From assembly GCA_035513575.1 (NCBI GenBank), contig DATKBW010000157.1:48214-112213 (forward strand): 64,000 nucleotides of DNA, in the 5' to 3' direction. A program made the position numbers and the translations under genes. The stretch comes from JAHWKI01 sp035513575 (GTDB taxonomy: Bacteria; Gemmatimonadota; Gemmatimonadetes; Longimicrobiales; RSA9). Under the pieces are notes generated by a model. That model was not told where the DNA came from. It ran no database searches and saw only the letters and a program-made list of their open reading frames with translations. Shown in pieces: positions 34,304 to 40,565 of the stretch (positions are counted from its first letter, which is position 1; each line of letters starts with the position of its first letter).

Positions 34304-34768
34304 TCAGACGTGGAGCGCGTCCAGGCGCTCCACCGCGTTCACGAGGGCCTCGCCGCTGCCGGCCTCCAGCAGCGCCGCGACGAACCCCGGGCGACGGACC
34401 AGGCGGACGATGCGGGCAAGGAGCTTGATGTGGGTCCCCGCCTCGGTCAGCGGCGAAAGGAGGACGAAAAAGAGCCGGACCGGTTCCTCGGCGTCCCGGC
34501 CGAAGGGGACCCCCGCCGGCGCCACCGCGACCACGACGACGGGGCGGTCCATGCCGGAGACCGTGGCGTGGGGGAGCGCGACGCCGTTCCCGAGCGAAGT
34601 GCTGTGGCTGGATTCGCGCTCGGCGAGGGCGCGAACGACGGCCGCGGGGTCGACGACCGAGCCGGCCTGGCGGAGCCGCTCCACCACCGCCTCGAGGGTG
34701 TCCTCGACCCCCTCCGTGCGGAGGTCCAGCAGCACGAGATCCGGCTCCAGGTAATCGCTGAGTCGCAT
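34304..34768 (-). CDS. PTS EIIA (PTS-Ntr/fructose type) domain protein
   Basis: The 154-residue single-domain protein has the EIIA phosphorylation site His in LGNGVALPHATV and the RLFFVLLSP strand. It has no EIIB/EIIC neighbours, so it is probably regulatory, like PTS-Ntr EIIA, rather than a sugar carrier. The long open frame upstream is a shadow of murA. It is the first gene of the antiporter operon. Confidence 0.88.
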   Translation of the reverse strand: MRLSDYLEPDLVLLDLRTEGVEDTLEAVVERLRQAGSVVDPAAVVRALAERESSHSTSLGNGVALPHATVSGMDRPVVVVAVAPAGVPFGRDAEEPVRLFFVLLSPLTEAGTHIKLLARIVRLVRRPGFVAALLEAGSGEALVNAVERLDALHV

Positions 34769-34797
34769 GGGCTCGGTCAGGGGTGAGGGGCGCGGCC

Positions 34798-34827
34798 AAC
34801 GTAGACGGCGCGGCGCGCCGATGTCAA
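34798..34827 (-). promoter_or_regulatory. Predicted promoter for the EIIA-PII-antiporter operon
   Basis: On the minus strand, TTGACA (34827-34822), an 18-bp spacer and TACGTT (34803-34798). The leader to ATG 34768 is about 23 bases. Confidence 0.55.
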
Positions 34828-34852
34828 GCTGGCACAGGGGGTTCCGGCGGGT

Positions 34853-34882
34853 TTGACGGCCTGGCGATCGGCCCGGTATGCT
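34853..34882 (+). promoter_or_regulatory. Predicted promoter for murA
   Basis: TTGACG (34853-34858), an 18-bp spacer and TATGCT (34877-34882). The leader to ATG 34947 is about 58 bases. It is divergent from the EIIA promoter, with the two -35 boxes 25 bases apart. Confidence 0.55.
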
Positions 34883-34946
34883 TCTTCCGTCCCCCCGCCG
34901 GCGTCCACCGGCCGGAAGGATGCTCGAACCCCAAAGACGGAGTCGG

Positions 34947-36236
34947 ATGCCGAAGTACGTGGTGGAAGGCGGAGCCCCGCTGAGCGGGACGATTCGCCCG
35001 GCCGGAAACAAGAACGCGGCGCTCCCCATCATCTGCGCGACGCTGCTCAGCGACGAGCCCGTGACGCTGGAGAACATCCCGGACATCCGGGACGTGCGCA
35101 CGCTCCTCGAGCTCATGGGGCAGCTCGGCTGCTCCGTGGAATGGATCGGGGATGGCAAGGTCCGGATCCAGGCCGGCGACATCCGCCCGGCGGAGGTGGA
35201 CCGGGGCATGGCCGCCCGCATCCGCGCGTCGATCCTGCTCGCCGGACCCATGCTGTCCCGGGCCGGGAGCATGATCCTGCCGCCGCCGGGCGGAGACGTG
35301 ATCGGCCGCCGCCGCGTCGACACCCATTTCCTGGCCCTGCAGCGCCTGGGTGCGCGCGTGGAGAGCCGGGGTGGGTACCACCTCGAGGCGGACGGGCTCA
35401 CCGGGGCGGACATCTTCCTGGATGAGCCGAGCGTGACCGCGACGGAGAACGCGGTGATGGCGGCCACGCTGGCGGACGGGACCACGGTCCTCCGCAACGC
35501 CGCGACGGAGCCCCACGTCCAGGACCTCTGCAACATGATCAACACCCTGGGCGGGAAGGTCAGCGGGATCGGCACGGGGATCCTGGAGATCGAGGGGGTC
35601 GACCGGCTGACGGGCGGCACGTTCCGCATCGGGAGCGACCACATCGAGGTGGGATCATTCATCGGACTGGCGGCGGTCACGCGCGGAGAGATCACGATCC
35701 AGGACGCCGCCATCGAGCACCTGAACTCGACGCTGCTGGCCTTCGAGCGGCTGGGGATCCACTGCGAGATCGACGGCGCGGACCTGCGCGTCCCGTCCGA
35801 ACAGTCGCTCGAGATCAAGATGGACCTCGGGGGGCATATCCCGAAGATCGACGACGGTCCCTGGCCCGCGTTCCCGGCCGACCTCACGTCCATAGCCCTG
35901 GTGGTCGCGACCCAGTGCCGCGGCACGATCCTGGTCCACGAGAAGATGTTCGAGTCGCGCATGTTCTTCGCCGACAAGATGATCGGGATGGGTGCCCGCA
36001 TCGTGCTCTGCGACCCGCACCGCGCCGTGGTCGTGGGGCCCTCACGCCTCTACGCCGGCGTGTTGGAGAGCCCGGACATCCGGGCGGGAATGGCGCTCCT
36101 GATCGCCGCGCTCGGGGCCGAGGGTGAGAGCCATATCTACAACATCCAGCAGATCGAGCGGGGTTACGAGCGGATCGACGAGCGGCTGCGCGCGCTCGGT
36201 GCCCGCATCGTGCGCGAGGACTCGCGAGGGGACTGA
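34947..36236 (+). CDS. murA: UDP-N-acetylglucosamine 1-carboxyvinyltransferase with Asp at the Cys115 position
   Basis: The 429-residue enzyme begins MPKYVVEGGAPLSGTIRPAGNKNAALP in two familiar pieces (MPKYVVEGG and GNKNAALP) and transfers enolpyruvate from PEP to UDP-GlcNAc, the first step of peptidoglycan synthesis. The active-site loop reads LPPPGGDVIGRRRVDTH. Asp117 replaces the Cys (Cys115 in E. coli) that fosfomycin alkylates. Natural Cys-to-Asp MurA enzymes are active and fosfomycin-resistant. KIDDGPWPAFPADLTS and NIQQIERGYERIDERL are conserved. It is followed by the phasin-like gene after 9 bases. Confidence 0.96.
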   Translation: MPKYVVEGGAPLSGTIRPAGNKNAALPIICATLLSDEPVTLENIPDIRDVRTLLELMGQLGCSVEWIGDGKVRIQAGDIRPAEVDRGMAARIRASILLAGPMLSRAGSMILPPPGGDVIGRRRVDTHFLALQRLGARVESRGGYHLEADGLTGADIFLDEPSVTATENAVMAATLADGTTVLRNAATEPHVQDLCNMINTLGGKVSGIGTGILEIEGVDRLTGGTFRIGSDHIEVGSFIGLAAVTRGEITIQDAAIEHLNSTLLAFERLGIHCEIDGADLRVPSEQSLEIKMDLGGHIPKIDDGPWPAFPADLTSIALVVATQCRGTILVHEKMFESRMFFADKMIGMGARIVLCDPHRAVVVGPSRLYAGVLESPDIRAGMALLIAALGAEGESHIYNIQQIERGYERIDERLRALGARIVREDSRGD

Positions 36237-36245
36237 GGAGGAGCC

Positions 36246-36596
36246 ATGACGGACGAGACGCGGCGTGGCCGGGGCAGTGTCGGCGACGAGGTGCGGGAAG
36301 GGATCCGGGCCGGGCTCGGCATCCTGAGCGCCCTGAAGGACGCGGTAGAGGAGACCGTCCAGGACATGATGGACCGGGGCGAGCTCTCGCCCGAGCGGGC
36401 CCGGGAGGCCGTGCGCACGACCATGGACCGGGCGCAGTCGGCATTCGATGAGGCGCGGACCCGCCTCGATTTCGTCCCGCGCCGGGAGTTCGAGGCGCTC
36501 CGGGCCGAGGTGGCCGAGCTCCGTCGGCGGGTCGAGCGGAGCGACGGCCAGGGCGGCAGTGGCGCCGCCGGCGAGATCCCGATCACCGAGTCTTGA
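36246..36596 (+). CDS. Phasin-like coiled-coil protein
   Basis: The 116-residue, mostly helical protein has GLGILSALKDAVEETVQDMM followed by ERAREAVRTTMDRAQ and ends in a coiled coil (FEALRAEVAELRRRVER). This resembles short phasin/PhaF-like or UbiK-like accessory proteins, but similarity is low. It lies between murA and pgeF and overlaps pgeF by 4 bases (TTGA). Confidence 0.6.
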   Translation: MTDETRRGRGSVGDEVREGIRAGLGILSALKDAVEETVQDMMDRGELSPERAREAVRTTMDRAQSAFDEARTRLDFVPRREFEALRAEVAELRRRVERSDGQGGSGAAGEIPITES

Positions 36597-37393
36597 GCGG
36601 CGAGGGAACCCGCCGCGCCGCGCCGGCGGGGCCGGCACTCCCCGCAGAGGTGCGCCAGGTCCGGGAGCCGGAAGGCGCGGGCCCGGTCCCGCTTCGCGTA
36701 CACCCGGACTGGCAGGTCCGCTTCCCGTGGCTGATGCAGGCGACGACCGGTCGGGGCGATCCCGGAGATCCCTTCGATCTGGGCCTCTTCGGCGACGTAC
36801 CCGTCGGACGGGCCATGGCCCGCTGGCGCCGCGTGCGCGAGGCCCTCGGCGCCCGTGGCGCCGTCCACGCCCGCCAGGTTCACGGCGTGGAGATCCGGCG
36901 TCACGATGACGCTGCCCCGGACGGACTGCTCGTGACCGAGGGCGTCGACGGCCACATCACCGGCCGGCCCGGACTCCTCCTCGCGGTCTCCGTCGCCGAC
37001 TGCGTCCCCGTGTTCGTGGTCGACCCCGAGCGGCGCCGGGTCGCGCTGCTCCACGGGGGCTGGCGCGGCACCGCGGCCGGGATCGTTGGGCGGGGCCTCG
37101 AGCTCCTGGGGGAGGGCGCGCCCGACCGCCTGCATGTCCACCTCGGACCGGCCATCTGCGGCCTGTGCTACGAGGTGGGTCCGGAAGTTCACGAGGCGCT
37201 CGGGCTGCCGGTCCCGCACGCGAAGACCCCGGTGGACGTGCGGGCGGTCCAGGCCCGCCAGGCGGTGGACGCGGGCGTGCCCCCGGAGCACGTCACCGTA
37301 TCCGACCACTGCACCCGGTGCGGGAGCGGGTTCTTCTCCCACCGCGGCGGGGACAGCGGTCGGCAGATGGGGGTGCTCGGGATACGGCCGTGA
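36593..37393 (+). CDS. pgeF: Multicopper polyphenol oxidase / purine nucleoside phosphorylase family (YfiH)
   Basis: The 266-residue protein has the family metal site motifs HARQVHG, ADCVPVFV, HGGWRGTAAG and CYEVG. PgeF/YfiH edits peptidoglycan by removing serine misincorporated in the muropeptide precursor; other members have purine nucleoside or laccase-like activity. TTG 36593 overlaps the previous stop. The C-terminus ends with a Cys-rich DHCTRCGSGFFSHRGGDSGRQ. Confidence 0.9.
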   Translation: MSGEGTRRAAPAGPALPAEVRQVREPEGAGPVPLRVHPDWQVRFPWLMQATTGRGDPGDPFDLGLFGDVPVGRAMARWRRVREALGARGAVHARQVHGVEIRRHDDAAPDGLLVTEGVDGHITGRPGLLLAVSVADCVPVFVVDPERRRVALLHGGWRGTAAGIVGRGLELLGEGAPDRLHVHLGPAICGLCYEVGPEVHEALGLPVPHAKTPVDVRAVQARQAVDAGVPPEHVTVSDHCTRCGSGFFSHRGGDSGRQMGVLGIRP

Positions 37394-37599
37394 TCCCGCC
37401 AGGGCTGTGCGGACGGTGCGTACACGCGCGGATCATCGACACCCGCCGCGGCTCGCGCTTCTATCACTGCGCCCTGTCGCGCCAGGACCCGGCGTTCCCT
37501 CGCTACCCGGCGCTCCCGGTGCTGCGCTGTAGCGGACACGCGGCCGGAACGCCGGCGAGAGCCGGAGCGGATGACACTCGATCGGAGGAAGAAGAATGA
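37390..37599 (+). CDS. Small conserved cysteine-motif protein
   Basis: The 69-residue ORF overlaps both neighbours by 4 bases (GTGA and ATGA). It has LCGRCVHARIIDTRRGSRFYHC, split here as CGRCVHAR and RFYHC, then DPAFPRYPALPVLRC. Four Cys (7, 10, 25, 46) suggest a small metal-binding or redox site. The pattern matches a small uncharacterised protein family common in aerobic bacteria. Function is unknown. Its coupling to pgeF and the OsmC gene suggests a shared envelope or redox-stress role. Confidence 0.75.
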   Translation: MIPPGLCGRCVHARIIDTRRGSRFYHCALSRQDPAFPRYPALPVLRCSGHAAGTPARAGADDTRSEEEE

Positions 37600-38093
37600 C
37601 GGAACCGTTTTACACGGCCGAAGCGGAGATCCGCAGGGTGGCAGGCGTGCACCGGCGCGTCACGCTGTCCACCGGGGTCGCCTTCGACGTCGGCGTCCAT
37701 GGGGCCATCAGGGAGCACTACGGGCTGCACGGGGAGCCGGACCGCCCGCTGCCCGTGGACTTCGTCGTGGGGGCGGCGGGCGCCTGACTGCTGGGGACCC
37801 TCACCGGCGCGCTGGAAGCGCGCGAGATCAGGCTGCATCCGGAGGCGATTCGCGGGCGGGCCTCCGGCACGAACGAGATCAGGGACCGCGTCCCGGTGCT
37901 CGTCCGCATTCACGTCAGCTATTCGCTCCGCACACCGGCCGGAAGCCGCGCGGAGGTGGAGCGTGCGCTCGCCCGCCACGCCGCCCGCTGCCCGACGGCG
38001 CTGAGCCTGAAGGGAGCCATCGAGGTGACCTGGCACGCGCAGGTGGACGAGGCGGGGGAGCGTTGGGAGATGAAGGGGAGCCGGGACGACTGA
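37596..38093 (+). CDS. OsmC/Ohr-family peroxiredoxin-like protein, probable selenoprotein (TGA = Sec64)
   Basis: Read through an in-frame TGA at 37785-37787, the ORF encodes 165 residues of OsmC type. The TGA sits in FVVGAAGA-U-LLGTLTGAL, exactly where OsmC has its peroxidatic Cys, and the resolving Cys132 follows in RCPTALSLKGAIEVT. The 64/132 spacing matches the 59/125 of E. coli OsmC. Coding continues in frame after TGA to a second TGA at 38091-38093. A hairpin at 37807-37823 fits the bacterial SECIS rule. OsmC-like selenoproteins are a known family. It starts at ATG in an ATGA overlap, after GGAGGAAG. Alternative: an interrupted gene. Confidence 0.78.
37807..37823 (+). promoter_or_regulatory. 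Candidate bacterial SECIS element
   Basis: GCGCGCT-GGA-AGCGCGC forms a perfect 7-bp stem with a 3-base loop beginning with G (or a 6-bp stem with UGGAA loop). The loop begins 27 bases after the TGA at 37785-37787, within the 16-37-base range described for bacterial SECIS elements. It lies inside the coding region, as bacterial SECIS elements do. Confidence 0.65.
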
Positions 38094-38100
38094 GCTCAGG

Positions 38101-38159
38101 CCCTGGAAACCGCCCGTCCCGAAGGGGTTCAGCCCCGCCCCGGGCGGTGGTTTACAGGG
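38101..38159 (+). terminator. Long imperfect inverted repeat after the OsmC gene
   Basis: CCCTG (38101-38105) and AAACCGCCCG (38107-38116) pair with CGGGCGGTGGTTT (38141-38153) and CAGGG (38155-38159). An inner GGGG-TTCAG-CCCC hairpin (38124-38136) fills the loop. The arms join the OsmC stop to the rimP promoter. It has no T-run; it could be a terminator, an mRNA 3' structure or a structured leader. Confidence 0.5.
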
Positions 38160-38188
38160 TTGCACGAGCCGGGTTTCCCGGTTATCAT
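38160..38188 (+). promoter_or_regulatory. Predicted promoter for the rimP-nusA-infB operon
   Basis: TTGCAC (38160-38165), a 17-bp spacer and TATCAT (38183-38188). Transcription from about 38195 gives a 70-base leader that contains a complete intrinsic terminator. Confidence 0.6.
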
Positions 38189-38225
38189 GCGAGGGTGCGC
38201 GGCCCCCGGCGGGAGCCGCTATGGA

Positions 38226-38250
38226 GTGGGGGGCACACCCCCACTTTTTT
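38226..38250 (+). terminator. Intrinsic terminator (attenuator) in the rimP leader
   Basis: GTGGGGG-GCACA-CCCCCAC followed by TTTTTT. This is the most textbook intrinsic terminator in the window. It lies between the rimP promoter and its ATG (14 bases before the start), so it can only act as an attenuator of the operon or on upstream read-through. NusA, encoded second in the operon, is itself a termination factor. Confidence 0.75.
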
Positions 38251-38263
38251 ATTGACGCGGTCC

Positions 38264-38752
38264 ATGGGCGAGCAGTCACTGGAAGAGGCGCTCGAAGAGC
38301 GCACGGCGGCGCTGGGGTTCGAGCTGGTGGAGCTCGAGCGGGCGGGCTCGAAGGCCCGCCCCGTGCTCCGGGTCCGGGTCGATCGCCCGGACGCGGAGCC
38401 CGGGAAGGGCGTGTCGGTGGCCGACTGTACCCGCGTGAGCCGGGCACTGGAGGAGTACCTCGACGCGCTGCCCGGCCTGGCGCCGAATTACGTGCTGGAG
38501 GTGTCGTCCCCGGGTGTGGAGCGTCCCCTGGTGCGGCGGCGCGACTACGAGCGATTCCGGGGGCACGAGGTGGCGCTGCGGGGGTATGCTCCCCTGGCCG
38601 GCCGGGGCAGGCGGCTGCAGGGGGAACTGCTCGGCGTCCAGGACGGCCCGCAGGGCGAGCAGGTCCGGCTGCGGCTGGAGGACGGTGAAGAGGTGGTGGT
38701 TCCGCGCGAAGGGATCGCACGGGCCCATCTCGTGTTCCGCTGGAAGGGTTGA
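38264..38752 (+). CDS. rimP: Ribosome maturation factor RimP
   Basis: The 162-residue protein has the RimP domains: N-terminal alpha/beta (LGFELVELERAG, VLRVRVDRP), the conserved GVSVADCTRVSRALEEYLD, then LEVSSPGVERPLVRRRDYERFRG and an SH3-like end. RimP helps 30S maturation. It leads the classical rimP-nusA-infB operon. The open frame upstream of ATG 38264 is not coding. Confidence 0.95.
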   Translation: MGEQSLEEALEERTAALGFELVELERAGSKARPVLRVRVDRPDAEPGKGVSVADCTRVSRALEEYLDALPGLAPNYVLEVSSPGVERPLVRRRDYERFRGHEVALRGYAPLAGRGRRLQGELLGVQDGPQGEQVRLRLEDGEEVVVPREGIARAHLVFRWKG

Positions 38753-38760
38753 GGGAGACT

Positions 38761-40230
38761 ATGGCGAACGAAGGGATGCAGGTTCTGGCAGCGTTACGGG
38801 AGATGACGAACAACAAGAATCTCTCGGATCTGGAGCTCCACGACCTCATCCGTGACGGGATCATGGCGGCGCTGGCCAAGCGGTACGGGCCGAACGTCGA
38901 GGCCGAGATCGCGATCGACGAGCAGGGCGGCGGGATCCAGATCACCGTCCTGAAGCAGGTCGTAGCCGAGGTCGAGGACCCGTCCCGGGAGATCTCGCTG
39001 GAGGAAGCCCAGTGGGACGACGCCGATTTCGAGGTCGGCGACGTCCTGGAGATCCCCGTCTCGTTCGCGGAGTTCGGTCGGAACGCCGTCATGGCCGCGA
39101 AGCAGCGGATCATCCAGCGAGTGCGCGAGGGGGAGCGGCAGCGGATCCGGGACGAGTTCGAGGACCGTGTCGGCGAGCTGCTTTCCGGCGAGGTGCAGCA
39201 GGTGGAGCGGGGCAAGCTCGTCGTCATGATGAACGCCGCCCGGGACGCCGATGCCATCATCCCGTGGAAGGAACAGAATCCGCGCGAGCGCTTCCGGCAG
39301 GGCGAGCCGATCCGGGCCGTGCTGAAGAAGGTCGAGGAGACCTCGAAAGGCCCCCGGCTGATCCTCTCGCGGGCGGATCCGCTGTTCGTCGCGGCGCTGT
39401 TCAAGCTCGAGGTACCCGAGATCTATCAGGGGATCGTCGAGATCAAGGGGCTGGCCCGGGAGGTCGGCGGCCGGACCAAGGTGGCGGTCTCGTCCCGCGA
39501 CGAATCCATCGACCCGGTCGGCGCGTGCGTGGGGCTGAAGGGCTCCCGCGTCCAGGCGGTCGTGGGCGAGCTCGGCGGCGAGCGCATCGACATCGTGCCC
39601 TGGCACCCGGATCCCGAGGTCTACGCCCGCCGGGCGCTGGCGCCGGCCCGCGTCGCCAAGGTGCTGAGCGACTCCGGCCGTGGCGTGATCACCGCCATCG
39701 TGGACGAGGACCAGCTCTCGCTGGCCATCGGCCGCAACGGCCAGAACGTCCGGCTCGCCAGCCAGCTGATCGGCTGGCAGATCGACCTCTACGGCAGCCG
39801 TGAGTGGCTGGAGAAGGGCGCCGACGCGGCGCTCTTCGGCACCCCGGAGGAGGATTACGAGGTCGCGGACTTCCCGCTGGGCGAGCTCGACCTCCAGCCG
39901 GAGACTCTGGCGGCTCTCCAGGCCGCCGGATATACTACCTTTTTCGATATTATCGACCTCGAGCGTGACGATTTCTCGGCCATCGAGGGCGTGAGCGACG
40001 AGCAGACGGAAACGCTCCTCAAGGTGATCGAGGAGCTGACCGTCGTCGATGACGCATCCGCCGAGGATGAGGGGCCGTCCGCCGAGGAAATGGAGGAGGT
40101 CCGCCAGGTCGCGGCCGAGATCCTCGGCGTCGATGTGGCCACCCTGAGCGGGTCCAAGGAACCGCCCGCGGAGGGGAAGGCGGAGGAGGCCGCGGCCGCA
40201 GGGGAAGAGGAGAAGGAAGACGTCGCCTGA
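38761..40230 (+). CDS. nusA: Transcription termination/antitermination factor NusA
   Basis: The 489-residue protein has an N-terminal RNA-polymerase-binding domain (residues about 1-130), S1 domain (LLSGEVQQVERGKLVV), two KH domains (VGACVGLKGSRVQAVV and LAIGRNGQNVRLASQLIGW), one helix-hairpin-helix region near residues 375-425 and an acidic tail. It controls pausing and termination. Its stop overlaps the YlxQ homology region. Confidence 0.97.
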   Translation: MANEGMQVLAALREMTNNKNLSDLELHDLIRDGIMAALAKRYGPNVEAEIAIDEQGGGIQITVLKQVVAEVEDPSREISLEEAQWDDADFEVGDVLEIPVSFAEFGRNAVMAAKQRIIQRVREGERQRIRDEFEDRVGELLSGEVQQVERGKLVVMMNAARDADAIIPWKEQNPRERFRQGEPIRAVLKKVEETSKGPRLILSRADPLFVAALFKLEVPEIYQGIVEIKGLAREVGGRTKVAVSSRDESIDPVGACVGLKGSRVQAVVGELGGERIDIVPWHPDPEVYARRALAPARVAKVLSDSGRGVITAIVDEDQLSLAIGRNGQNVRLASQLIGWQIDLYGSREWLEKGADAALFGTPEEDYEVADFPLGELDLQPETLAALQAAGYTTFFDIIDLERDDFSAIEGVSDEQTETLLKVIEELTVVDDASAEDEGPSAEEMEEVRQVAAEILGVDVATLSGSKEPPAEGKAEEAAAAGEEEKEDVA

Positions 40231-40294
40231 CGCGGCGCTCCGGCTCCTCGGGCTGGCGACGCGGGCCGGCGCGGCGGTCCCGGGGACGGCGCGG

Positions 40295-40540
40295 GTGCGG
40301 GAAGCCGTCCGTGCCGGTGAAGCGCGGCTGGTCCTCATCGCGGAGGACCTGACGGCGACGGGGTTTGACAAGGTGGTCCCGGTGGTGGAGAGCCGGGGTG
40401 TACCGCATGTGATCCGGTACACGAGAGCGGAGCTCGGCGGCGCGGTGGGGCGGAGCCCCCTGGCCGCGGTGGCGGTGACGGACCGCGGGTTCGCGGACCG
40501 GTTGAAGGCGCTGCTCGATGGTTCGGGTGGCGCCCATTGA
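40295..40540 (+). CDS. YlxQ-like L7Ae-family RNA-binding protein, start uncertain
   Basis: The 81-residue ORF from GTG 40295 reads VREAVRAGEARLVLIAEDL, as in YlxQ/L7Ae-like proteins between nusA and infB. Homology clearly begins earlier: in the same frame 40229-40294 reads DAALRLLGLATRAGAAVPGTA, the usual N-terminus. No ATG, GTG or TTG lies in that stretch. The true start may be a rare codon, or translation may be coupled to the nusA stop at 40228-40230. A sequence error is another explanation. Confidence 0.7.
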   Translation: MREAVRAGEARLVLIAEDLTATGFDKVVPVVESRGVPHVIRYTRAELGGAVGRSPLAAVAVTDRGFADRLKALLDGSGGAH

Positions 40541-40565
40541 TGTCTCTGGAGGTTGTGGCACGACG

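Noticed and set aside
34304..36001. A long minus-strand frame continuing from the EIIA gene across murA
   Set aside because: Only residues from the ATG at 34768 look like EIIA. The rest is antisense to murA.
37785..37787. TGA as the genuine end of a 63-residue protein, or TGA read as Trp or Gly in a variant code
   Set aside because: The coding signal and OsmC homology continue in frame after it, and other genes here use TGA as a normal stop, so a variant code does not fit. Sec at the catalytic Cys site explains it best.
38094..38263. A tRNA gene (such as metY) or ncRNA before rimP
   Set aside because: No cloverleaf, TTCGANNC T-loop or CCA end could be found. The region is explained by an inverted repeat, a promoter and a terminator.
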